From positions 283,945-347,944 of the forward strand of contig NZ_LYPC01000026.1 of NCBI RefSeq assembly GCF_001700435.1: a DNA stretch of 64,000 nt, written 5' to 3'. Below are positions 8,356-16,283 of this stretch, piece after piece. Origin of the DNA: Paenibacillus pectinilyticus. Its GTDB lineage: Bacteria > Bacillota > Bacilli > Paenibacillales > NBRC-103111. The position numbers were made by a program, and so were the translations under genes. Under the pieces are notes generated by a model, which saw nothing but the letters and a program-made list of their open reading frames with translations, was not told the origin of the DNA and ran no database searches. Position 1 is the stretch's first letter. Every line of letters begins with the position of its first letter.

Positions 8356-9576
8356 TTGACTAGCAGCTTTCAACTTTTTGCCAGACGGGTACGCTCGGAC
8401 TGGAAGTTTCAGTATCGCGCCTTACGGATGGCCGTGGACTGGGTAATTGCCATTTATTTTGTGATTCCACTGCTGATTGTGGCGGGTTATCACTATTATG
8501 CTTGGTATATGACGCCGCCGACTTGGCTAAGTGGGATTTCGGTGCACACCGTAGCTACACTTTTTTACATCTTCACATGGCTAGGCACGCTGCGGTACTT
8601 TGTTGAGGAGGGCGATCAGCTCTTTCTCCGGCAAAATGAAGGCTGGTTCCGGCATCTGATGCATCTCGGCTATCGATATTCGGTCGTGCTTCAGGGCTTC
8701 ACTTCGTTGCTGGCCACGCTTTTCTTCCTGCCATTGTTAGTGTCTGTTTATTCGTATAGCGTCCCGCAGGTCGTGTGCTTCTGGTTGTTGACTTACGTGG
8801 TCAAATTAAATCTAGGATTGATTCGCCAGCTGCTTGCGCTTCGATTGCGAGGTTTCTTGCTATGGGTGCTGCGCATTGTGATTTTTGTGATCGGCGTATT
8901 TCTCTTCCTGATGCTAGTGACGGAGATCACGGATCAAACCCTCTACGGCTGGATAGCAATAGGGCTAGGCATCATTACGTTCGCGTTGTTAACCCGGATC
9001 AGGCTGCGTGAAAAAGGCACCTTCTTCGCCGACATTGCGAGAGAACGCGATGCACGGATGCGAATCGTCTCCTTGATGTTAATTCGTGTGATGGAGCGTA
9101 AAAGAAAACCAACGCGCAGATATCCGCTTTTATTTGGCAAATCGCAGCGATTGCTCAAAGGCAAGGGAGCTGGCATAGGAATTGCCGAGCTGTTAGTGAA
9201 GTCTTATTTCCGAAATGGTCTGCAGTGGCGACAATCGATACAGTTTGTTGTCGTCGCCAGTGGAGCTTTGTTTATTTTGCCAGGTGCGATCAAAATTCTC
9301 GTCTGGATCCTGGTGGCTGTCATGCTGGTTTTCTGGCGAAAATCATTTTGCAAGGATGAGCTCACGACGCCGTTCCTTAACCTTTTTCCGATTAAGGACC
9401 CAATGAAGCATCAAGCCATTCAAACGGCTATCCCTATTCTCGTGCTTCCGGCCCTAATCGTGATCAGCTTAGTTGCAGGGATCTCCCTCTTCACCTGGTG
9501 GGGACCGATTGTCATGATTGCAGCGGCAATTCCTTTGGCGTACGGTAGTTCATCTGTATTTACAAGTTGGTATTGA
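8356..9576 (+). CDS. ecsB: ABC transporter permease, EcsB-like
   Basis: Polytopic membrane partner of the preceding ATPase, with hydrophobic segments spread over about 406 residues and a basic cytosolic loop near the middle (RKRKPTRRYP). The TTG at 8356 is chosen because AGAGGGGA lies about 8 bp upstream; the ATG at 8338, whose codon overlaps the ecsA stop (ATGA), lacks a ribosome site but remains an alternative. Either way the two genes are translationally linked. The C-terminal half with repeated hydrophobic stretches fits the EcsB family. Confidence 0.8.
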   Translation: MTSSFQLFARRVRSDWKFQYRALRMAVDWVIAIYFVIPLLIVAGYHYYAWYMTPPTWLSGISVHTVATLFYIFTWLGTLRYFVEEGDQLFLRQNEGWFRHLMHLGYRYSVVLQGFTSLLATLFFLPLLVSVYSYSVPQVVCFWLLTYVVKLNLGLIRQLLALRLRGFLLWVLRIVIFVIGVFLFLMLVTEITDQTLYGWIAIGLGIITFALLTRIRLREKGTFFADIARERDARMRIVSLMLIRVMERKRKPTRRYPLLFGKSQRLLKGKGAGIGIAELLVKSYFRNGLQWRQSIQFVVVASGALFILPGAIKILVWILVAVMLVFWRKSFCKDELTTPFLNLFPIKDPMKHQAIQTAIPILVLPALIVISLVAGISLFTWWGPIVMIAAAIPLAYGSSSVFTSWY

Positions 9577-9604
9577 GTTTGCGTAGGAACGAACAAAGGA
9601 TTGA

Positions 9605-9638
9605 GGGTAGCCAAGTTCGTTTGGCTGGCCCTTTTTTT
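9605..9638 (+). terminator. Intrinsic terminator after ecsB-like gene
   Basis: Stem AGCCAA/TTGGCT extended by GGG/CCC, followed by TTTTTTTT. Confidence 0.8.
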
Positions 9639-9729
9639 TACGCTGAAAAAGCGGTATAGAACGTTAGATTAGTGAGGATGCTACCAAAGAATTCCCTATT
9701 TAAGGAAATGAAAGAGAGGCAGAGCTCCG

Positions 9730-11778
9730 ATGGAACTTTTGTTGCCTTTATTAATTGTGGCGGCTGTGATTGTAGCAGCAACGTTATTCAATAAGCGATA
9801 TCCCCAAATCCCATTGCCCTTCTATTTAATTGGCTTAGGGGCGCTCGTGTCTTGGCTGCCATTCGTCCCGACCGATTTTGAATTTGAACCAGAAGCGTTC
9901 ATGGTGTGTCTGATAGCACCCATTTTATTTGGTGATGGGCGGGTTATATCTCGTAAAGAACTATGGAAATACCGCAAGCCGATTCTTTCTATGGCGATAT
10001 GGCTCGTTGTTTTTACCGTCATCGGTATCGGATTCTTCATTCACTACTTGATCCCGTCCATGCCGCTCCCCGTGGCGTTTGCACTGGCCGCGGTGATGTC
10101 CCCAACGGATGCGGTTGCGGTCAAATCCATGACTAGAGGCCGTACCTTTCCCAAAGGTTTAATGCCCATTCTAGAAGGGGAGTCGCTGCTTAATGACGCG
10201 GCAGGCCTCGTTTCTTTTAAAGTAGCCTTAGGCGTCGTCATGACAGGAGTATTCTCCGTGAGATCCGCGACTTGGGAATTCCTGCTCGTTGCTATAGGCG
10301 GATGTATTGTTGGTCTTGTACTTGGCGCCGTGCTTGTGAATTTCAGACTTTTTTTACGGAAAAAAGGCTTGGAAGAAGTCCACTCGCTCGTCACGATTCA
10401 ATTAATGACGCCGTTTGTGATTTATATCGTGGCGGAGGAAATTGGCGTATCCGGTATTTTGGCCGTCGTCGTGGCGGGCATTGTTCATGGCTTAGAGCGC
10501 GATCGTTTACAGCAAACGACCACCAAGCTGCACATCATCTCGACGAATACGTGGTCGATTTTGAGCTATATTTTGAACGGACTCGTCTTTGCGCTGCTGG
10601 GTCTGCTTCTCCCAGAAGTGATAACTGGATTGATCCACAGTGGTGAAACGTCGCTTGTCAAAGCGCTAGGATTGGCGGTGCTGATCTACGCAGCGTTAGC
10701 TGTAGCTCGGTATCTTTGGGTGTTCATTTTTCATCACGATTTTATGCCAGAGAGCTTACCGGAGAAGAGCTATCAAACGAAAGCCAAGCGAAGAGCTTAC
10801 GCGTTAGCAGCCAGCTTATGCGGTGTCCATGGCACGATCACTTTGGCTACGGCCTTGTCCATTCCTTTTGAATTGTCGGTGGGTGTGCCTTTTCCTTTGC
10901 GCAACACCATTCTGTTTATTTCCGCTAGTGTCATCTTGATTAGTATGCTTACAGCGACGCTCGCCATGCCGTTCCTTGGGAAATCAGAGACGGTGGCGGA
11001 ACCGAATCAAGCCGCGATGTCGTTGAAAGAGGCCAGCATACATCTGGCCAACAAAACGATTCAAGTGCTGAAATCAGAGAAAAGCGCCGCCAATATCGAA
11101 TCCACCCTCGCGGTCGTTCAACAGTTGGAGGAACAAATCCGAATTGAGTCCCACGGTTCCGTTAAGCTGTCTGGATCACATATTCGCGAGCTCCAGCAAA
11201 TCGGTAGAGAAGCAGAAGCTGCCAGGCTGTCTGAGCTGATTGAGGAGGGCGTTGTCTCACCGCAGCTGCAGACGGTTTTCGCGCTGCTTCATCAACCGCA
11301 GTCTGAATCTTTATTCCTAGCAAGACTTCAATACCTTTGGGTACGATTCAAATTGAACCTGCTCAATCGGAGGATCCGACAGCATCGAAGAGGCGGACTT
11401 TCAGAGAAATACAGATCGGTTACGGAAATGTTTGATGCCCTCCAAACGATTGAAAAACAACTGCAGCAAGCAGCTGTTGCTGCAATCCGCAAAGAGCAAT
11501 CTGCCGAACATAAGCTAGAGTCGCTCCTCGTCATTCAACATTACACACGTCTGTTGAAGCATGGCGGCGGCTCTAATCCTAGTGAGCACCATAAGGAGCA
11601 TTCCGAAGCCGATTTCCTCCATCAGTTAAGGCTTGTTCAATTGCGAAGTGTTCAGATCAGGCGAGATGGCATTCAGGAGTTAGAGGAGTGCGAGCAGATT
11701 TCAACGAGTACTGTGCATGAACTGCTGCAAGCAATCAATTATGAGGAAATGCTGATTTTGGAAAATGGCGAGGAATAG
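9730..11778 (+). CDS. CPA1-family Na+/H+ antiporter
   Basis: Integral membrane cation/proton antiporter for pH and sodium homeostasis. Residues 1 to about 425 are strongly hydrophobic with roughly a dozen segments. The signature regions AAVMSPTDAVAVKS and LEGESLLNDAAGLVSF contain the acidic residues used for ion binding in this family. Residues 430-682 form a hydrophilic, helix-rich cytoplasmic tail, so at 682 aa the protein is of the long NhaP/YjcE type. GAGAGG lies 10 bp before the ATG. The gene is monocistronic and ends at a strong terminator. Confidence 0.92.
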   Translation: MELLLPLLIVAAVIVAATLFNKRYPQIPLPFYLIGLGALVSWLPFVPTDFEFEPEAFMVCLIAPILFGDGRVISRKELWKYRKPILSMAIWLVVFTVIGIGFFIHYLIPSMPLPVAFALAAVMSPTDAVAVKSMTRGRTFPKGLMPILEGESLLNDAAGLVSFKVALGVVMTGVFSVRSATWEFLLVAIGGCIVGLVLGAVLVNFRLFLRKKGLEEVHSLVTIQLMTPFVIYIVAEEIGVSGILAVVVAGIVHGLERDRLQQTTTKLHIISTNTWSILSYILNGLVFALLGLLLPEVITGLIHSGETSLVKALGLAVLIYAALAVARYLWVFIFHHDFMPESLPEKSYQTKAKRRAYALAASLCGVHGTITLATALSIPFELSVGVPFPLRNTILFISASVILISMLTATLAMPFLGKSETVAEPNQAAMSLKEASIHLANKTIQVLKSEKSAANIESTLAVVQQLEEQIRIESHGSVKLSGSHIRELQQIGREAEAARLSELIEEGVVSPQLQTVFALLHQPQSESLFLARLQYLWVRFKLNLLNRRIRQHRRGGLSEKYRSVTEMFDALQTIEKQLQQAAVAAIRKEQSAEHKLESLLVIQHYTRLLKHGGGSNPSEHHKEHSEADFLHQLRLVQLRSVQIRRDGIQELEECEQISTSTVHELLQAINYEEMLILENGEE

Positions 11779-11850
11779 AGGCATGACGTAGGATTGTCCA
11801 ATCCATGTGCAATTGGCAGGATGGATACCGATAAGCGTCGTTTACATGAA

Positions 11851-11891
11851 AAGGCTGATCTGCTAGTCATTTGACTAGGGACAGCCTTTTT
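11851..11891 (+). terminator. Intrinsic terminator after antiporter gene
   Basis: Two nested stems, AAGGCTG/CAGCCTT outside and CTAGTCA/TGACTAG inside, followed by TTTTT. Confidence 0.88.
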
Positions 11892-11902
11892 AAGGTTTAT
11901 GT

Positions 11903-12014
11903 GAACGAAACATATTGAACCAAACACACCAAACGAAACAAATCAAACCAAACACAATGAACGAAACACACCGAACGAAACACATTGAACCAATCACACC
12001 GAACCAAACACATC
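11903..12014. repeat. Tandem repeat, 8 copies of 14 bp
   Basis: Eight head-to-tail units of exactly 14 bp with consensus GAACSAAACACAYY. The period is not a multiple of three, no ribosome site precedes the open frame across it, and it lies in a gene-free stretch (11892-12361), so it is taken as non-coding. Confidence 0.9.
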
Positions 12015-12081
12015 GCCCCGCGCAAACCCAACCTAACCCGCACAAATCCATTCCGCTATCAATTAACATGATAAGACAACT

Positions 12082-12270
12082 GAGATTGCTTATCTATCAA
12101 AAATGTCGCATCTTTTGTGGTTTAAGCAAGCTTGAAGTGCTTATCAGGCATAAATGTGCGATGAATGTGCGGTCATGCCGGATACAAGCACTCCCTGCGG
12201 GCTTATGAACCCAGAAGTGCTGATGCTAGCTTGGACAGGCAAGTTTGGAGTGCTTATTTCTACTATCACA
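12082..12270. repeat. Dispersed short repeats in intergenic region
   Basis: Four diverged copies of a motif like GAAGTGCTTAT begin near 12083, 12134, 12214 and 12247. The first two can be aligned further (a TATCAAAAATGTCGCATC-like tail). They look like degraded intergenic repeat units; nothing else is recognised in this stretch. Confidence 0.4.
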
Positions 12271-12361
12271 TGCCAGGTCACATGAAAATATGCAAGTCAC
12301 GGCTGATTTGATTCTCGAAGGTGTGCAAGAGAAGATGCACTTGGAGAAGGTTTTCATTGTG

Positions 12362-12392
12362 AAATAGAGCTGGTGGATAGACAGCTCTATTT
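12362..12392 (-). terminator. Hairpin at end of the DUF2306-like gene
   Basis: Perfect 11-bp arms AAATAGAGCTG/CAGCTCTATTT with a 9-nt loop directly beyond the stop of the minus-strand gene. The T-tract is short on both strands. Confidence 0.6.
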
Positions 12393-12393
12393 A

Positions 12394-13032
12394 TTAGCTT
12401 TTCTTCCGAGGTCGCAGCAGATACCACTCAACAACTAACAGATTAAGAATCAATCCGATCCATATGTTCACGTCTAGGATGTCAGCGATCATCTGCTCTC
12501 TTCCTCCAGCAGGGAGGTGAAATCCATGCATCGCCAGGTACAGCAAGATACAGACCGGCACGACTAGACGAGCCGATGTAGCGACTAGAGTGACCGCATA
12601 GCTGCGTATCATCCAGATACGATGCTGTGCCAATTGTCCTTTGACCGCGTAGCGGAAGCCTTTCCAGCAAGTGAACAGCCAGAGTACACTCAGTGTGAGG
12701 AAGGCCAGACCTTTCGTAAAGCTATCTGCATAAAAGCTCAGCACAAGTCCTAACAGTCCACTTAGGAAAATACTGTACACATAAATGCGCCCTAATAGGC
12801 GATGCCATGCTGGGTAATTAGAAAGAAAGCGTGTGTGAAATTGAAATAAGCCGCTCACCAGAGCTACGAACGCCCCTGCTATATGAACAATAAGCAAGGT
12901 GTAATGGAGCGGGAAATTCGCATCCGGTGTGATACGGCTATTCGCAGGATTTAAAGTGACGTAAGGAAATACAGCGGCTATCGCTACGCCCATTATGATG
13001 ATGATGGCCCAAATCCCTTGTTTTCTACTCAT
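12394..13032 (-). CDS. DUF2306-like integral membrane protein
   Basis: Predicted membrane protein of about 212 residues with six or so hydrophobic segments. The pattern PLHYTLLIVHIAGAFVALVSG, WHRLLGRIYVY and QHRIWMIRSY resembles DUF2306 (PF10067), a family of unknown function with conserved membrane histidines. The ATG at 13032 (MSRKQGIW) is chosen because the hydrophobic region starts soon after it; the longer frame to 13089 has no good ribosome site. A strong GGGAGGAG site upstream instead serves a six-codon frame whose stop overlaps this ATG; see findings. Family match is moderately sure; function unknown. Confidence 0.75.
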   Translation of the reverse strand: MSRKQGIWAIIIIMGVAIAAVFPYVTLNPANSRITPDANFPLHYTLLIVHIAGAFVALVSGLFQFHTRFLSNYPAWHRLLGRIYVYSIFLSGLLGLVLSFYADSFTKGLAFLTLSVLWLFTCWKGFRYAVKGQLAQHRIWMIRSYAVTLVATSARLVVPVCILLYLAMHGFHLPAGGREQMIADILDVNIWIGLILNLLVVEWYLLRPRKKS

Positions 13033-13234
13033 ATTTTGCCCCCGTTCATGTACGCTCCTCCCAATTGTACGTCCTGTATCTAAACACATTCTTATCCATT
13101 TATTAAAATCATCTAAAGTGACGCGTATCTGACAAATAATGGGAGCGTATGATCTAATAAGTGTGGTATTATTTCTTAATATTGTAAATTTATATGGGAA
13201 TTTAAGATGAGCTTGGATAGGGAGGTACCTAACT

Positions 13235-13933
13235 ATGCATACGAGTATTCGTAGTGTGTTAACTGTTATCGTGATGGCGGGTTTGCTATCGGTGGCCGTT
13301 GTAAATGACGTTTCGAGTCGTAAAGAGTTGAGCTTACCTATATTTAAGCAAAATGCAACAGTGGATCATTCAACTTGGCTTGCGTCTCCTGAGCCGCTAT
13401 TCGACGAAAAAAATAACGCGAAGCTGAAGCCGTTACTAGGGCTGATGTCGGGTGCTGTTGCGCTTGAGTACTATGGACCCCAGCCGACGTTAGCGGTTAG
13501 CTTTGAATACTGGAAGGATGGTGTGTTGGAGCGAACTTCGCCTGGCATGAGTATAACGATGATGGATGAAGATAAAGATGCGCAAGGCAATTACCGTTTT
13601 AATGGCGATTTTGTATATGAATTCAAAGATCATGGGGATCCTAGCGGCAAGCTTTATTCCGAATTGGCCTATGCGCTTATTGACCAAAGAGCTTCCTATA
13701 GTGCAACACTGATTGTAGATAAACCGGCAGATATAGGGATAACTGGTGAAATGAAATTACAGCTGCCAGTGCAAGCTCCGCGAACCGAAGGTATTATTGT
13801 TTGGGGCTTACAAGGCACGAACAAACAATCCATGTTTACGTTAGGAAGCATTTCAGAAACACTCCAACAGGCTCAATGGGCCATGGTAATTCGACTTGGA
13901 TTTACTGATCAAATCAGCGGACCTTCTAAATAA
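13235..13933 (+). CDS. Hypothetical exported or membrane-anchored protein (232 aa)
   Basis: Not recognised. An N-terminal hydrophobic segment (residues about 8-24) could be a signal anchor or an uncleaved signal peptide; the rest is soluble and beta-rich in appearance, with an acidic, Ca-site-like run (MMDEDKDAQGN) near residue 107. GGGAGG lies about 10 bp before the ATG, so the gene is probably real. It sits alone between a divergent membrane protein and the ferritin-like gene. No function is proposed. Confidence 0.65.
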   Translation: MHTSIRSVLTVIVMAGLLSVAVVNDVSSRKELSLPIFKQNATVDHSTWLASPEPLFDEKNNAKLKPLLGLMSGAVALEYYGPQPTLAVSFEYWKDGVLERTSPGMSITMMDEDKDAQGNYRFNGDFVYEFKDHGDPSGKLYSELAYALIDQRASYSATLIVDKPADIGITGEMKLQLPVQAPRTEGIIVWGLQGTNKQSMFTLGSISETLQQAQWAMVIRLGFTDQISGPSK

Positions 13934-14049
13934 AGTAAGTATAATAGTGCAAATTTATATGTTGTACAATGCATGTATTTAGAGCCTGTATTCCACTATG
14001 ATTGTTGTATGAACAAACAATAAAGTGCAAAAATACTGGAGGGGTACTT

Positions 14050-15336
14050 GTGTTGCATCCATTCATGGGAATTCAAGACTGGGATCGTATCGGGATGTCT
14101 GTGGAATCTTCGGCAAAAACGTTACAACGAATCGCCTATGTTGATCGGCAATTAATGAGGATCGAGGCTGGCCATGTGGTGGCTAGACCTGAATATGAAA
14201 TAAAAGGAGCACTTGCACGCTTAAGCTCGCAAGATGCAGAGCACCACGAGCAATTTCGCAATCGCGTTAAACAGCTTCGTATGAGTACGGTGGCCTTCGA
14301 CAAATGCCCGGACGTCAGTCTGAACGAACTCATGCAGACGGTGCTGAATTCGGAGACGACGTTGTGTTTGTTAACGGCGCTTTTTGAAGTGATAAAGCCG
14401 GCGCAAATCGCTGCTATTCACGCTTACCAAGGCAAAGCGCAGCCGCTTGTTGACGAGCCTACGCTTCAGATCATGAAGCATCAGCTCATCGATCGTGAAG
14501 AGCAAATGGATTGGGGGCGCGAAGCGCTCGCACATATCCGCCTTACGGCATCAGAACAGGAGAAGGATCAGGCGCAGCGCTGGAAAATGTATCTAGAGCA
14601 GCTGTTTGCTGCAGCTGGTGGCATCACAGGCTGGGAGGAACGAGCAGCCCTAGATCCCGCGCTTCGAATAACGACGAAGCCGTTCGCGATGCCGCAATCG
14701 AGCACGAGAGACAGCCGTTTTCAAACAGAGGTCGTCAAATTTCAGAGCATACCGTTGCCTGATAACGCTGAGGGTCGATTCATGACCATGATGCTGTCTC
14801 GTTACTTTGAAATGTCCCCAGCAGAGGGCATAGCTTATGTGCATGTTACAACGGAAGGTAAGCCATGGAGCTTCTATCGAGACACAGCAAGGCACATGTG
14901 GGACGAAGTTCGGCATAGCTGGTTCGGCGAGGCAGCGCTTCGTGTGAAGGGGTACGATGTGTATCAATACGCGAACTGGACGGGGTGGTACGATATGACC
15001 GCACAGTTGTTCGAGGGAACCGAGGCGTATTCCCATTTGACCATTGCGATAGAGAAAGCAGCGATGAAATATCCGCCAGGCAAGCGCGAGGAGTGGGAAT
15101 TCTGTCGTGATGTGGTGAAGGATCCGCTTATGACCACATTTCAAGATTTTGATTGGGCAGACGAAGTCGTACATGCGGGCTTTGGTCAGCGCTGGATGAT
15201 CGAGGATGTCCATGGCGGTGATGCGCGTGCGGCTCAGGAGGAAGCGGAGCGAACAGTGAAGAAGCGTACTGTTTATATGGAGGCGCAGGGGGAAGTCACT
15301 AAGAATAAACTAGCTGGAAGCTTAGGGGGATATTAA
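14050..15336 (+). CDS. Ferritin-like superfamily protein, function unknown
   Basis: A soluble, largely helical protein of 429 residues with several E/D-xx-H pairs typical of di-iron four-helix proteins: DAEHHEQF, DEVRHSWFGE and DEVVHAGFGQ. This suggests a di-iron oxidase or oxygenase-like role, but no specific family is recognised. The ribosome site GGAGGGG (14038-14044) selects GTG 14050 or TTG 14053 as start. The open frame further upstream precedes this site and is not coding. A TIM-barrel gene follows after 5 bp, so the two are cotranscribed and probably act on the same substrate. Confidence 0.72.
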   Translation: MLHPFMGIQDWDRIGMSVESSAKTLQRIAYVDRQLMRIEAGHVVARPEYEIKGALARLSSQDAEHHEQFRNRVKQLRMSTVAFDKCPDVSLNELMQTVLNSETTLCLLTALFEVIKPAQIAAIHAYQGKAQPLVDEPTLQIMKHQLIDREEQMDWGREALAHIRLTASEQEKDQAQRWKMYLEQLFAAAGGITGWEERAALDPALRITTKPFAMPQSSTRDSRFQTEVVKFQSIPLPDNAEGRFMTMMLSRYFEMSPAEGIAYVHVTTEGKPWSFYRDTARHMWDEVRHSWFGEAALRVKGYDVYQYANWTGWYDMTAQLFEGTEAYSHLTIAIEKAAMKYPPGKREEWEFCRDVVKDPLMTTFQDFDWADEVVHAGFGQRWMIEDVHGGDARAAQEEAERTVKKRTVYMEAQGEVTKNKLAGSLGGY

Positions 15337-15341
15337 TTTTG

Positions 15342-16217
15342 ATGCAGGCCAAATTCGATAGAACCCGAATTAATGATGGCTCCAATCGCCCGCCACGCCT
15401 CGAAATTCATCAATCCATGTGGGCGATGATGGGGGTGGTCCCTTCGGGCACGGAGCTCCTGCTTGAGGAGAAGTTCGAACGCATCGCGGATGCAGGTTTC
15501 ACGGGGATTCTAGCTAGAGTCCCAGAAGCCGGCAGTCGGGATGAATGGCAAAAACTGCTGCGCCAGTATAACCTAAGCTTCGGCGCGCATAGCTTCCCGT
15601 TCAATGCCCACGACCTGTCACTTCAGCTGCAACAGGCTGATGATATGGAGATGCTGTACGTGAACGGGCAAGTAGCAGATGCTTTCATCATCGGTGATGA
15701 GGCGATTAAGCTATTAGACGAATTGGGTGCTGTGTCTACTGAGCAGCGAATGCCTTTCTTTGTTGAGACGCATCGCGGCAAAATTACACAAGACTTAATC
15801 CGTACGGTGCAGTACGCTGAAGCGCTGCCAGACTTACGGTTTACGCTGGATATCTCCCATTATGTAGTAGCGGGGGAAATGACAGAGGAGCAAGAAAAGG
15901 CAGAGCACCTATTCGAGACTGTACTTGCACGAACGTCGGTCATTCACAGCCGCATCTCCTCTGGGGAACAAATTCAAGTGGATGTCGGCTATTCGGATGC
16001 GATGCTAGCCCGTTTTGAGACCTGGTGGACCAAGGCCATGCGCTATTGGCTGCAGGATGCGCAGCCAGGCGATATACTGCCTTTTGTCTGCGAGCTTGGT
16101 CCTGCACCTTATGCGATTACGGGGCAGGGAGGACAAGAACTCTCGAACCGATGGGAGCAAGCCTTGGCTTTGAGAAGCTTGGCGCAGGGCTGTTGGAAAC
16201 GAGCGGTGTCTGAATAA
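15342..16217 (+). CDS. Xylose-isomerase-like TIM-barrel protein
   Basis: Predicted sugar-phosphate isomerase/epimerase or AP-endonuclease-2-type TIM barrel (291 aa). Candidate metal ligands occur in the family order: E in FFVETHRG, D and H in LDISHY, H in VIHSRIS, and E in FVCELGP. The ATG at 15342 has AGGGGGA 11 bp upstream and starts 5 bp after the ferritin-like gene's stop. A strong terminator ends the pair. The substrate is unknown. The stable pairing with a di-iron-like protein is the main clue to its role. Confidence 0.75.
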   Translation: MQAKFDRTRINDGSNRPPRLEIHQSMWAMMGVVPSGTELLLEEKFERIADAGFTGILARVPEAGSRDEWQKLLRQYNLSFGAHSFPFNAHDLSLQLQQADDMEMLYVNGQVADAFIIGDEAIKLLDELGAVSTEQRMPFFVETHRGKITQDLIRTVQYAEALPDLRFTLDISHYVVAGEMTEEQEKAEHLFETVLARTSVIHSRISSGEQIQVDVGYSDAMLARFETWWTKAMRYWLQDAQPGDILPFVCELGPAPYAITGQGGQELSNRWEQALALRSLAQGCWKRAVSE

Positions 16218-16224
16218 ATAGCGT

Positions 16225-16268
16225 AAAGAGTCGAACGAGGACGTCATGTCCTTGCTCGACTCTTTTTT
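16225..16268 (+). terminator. Intrinsic terminator after TIM-barrel gene
   Basis: Long stem AAGAGTCGA..GAGGAC / GTCCT..TCGACTCTT with a small loop and TTTTTT. A few A residues on the left may let it act weakly on the convergent minus-strand gene. Confidence 0.9.
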
Positions 16269-16283
16269 AGTGAGTGATGACCA

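Noticed and set aside
11915..12208. Open frame of 97 codons across the 14-bp tandem array
   Set aside because: It starts with TTG inside the array without a ribosome site; the openness comes from the repeat, which yields a 14-residue pattern every three units.
12290..12367. A 25-codon frame (MQVTADLILEGV...) ending near the hairpin at 12362
   Set aside because: Only a weak AGGTCA upstream and no promoter; could be the remnant of a gene's end, but evidence is too thin.
14650..15213. Antisense open frame of 187 codons within the ferritin-like gene
   Set aside because: Shadow of a well-supported plus-strand gene; no ribosome site and no recognisable domain.
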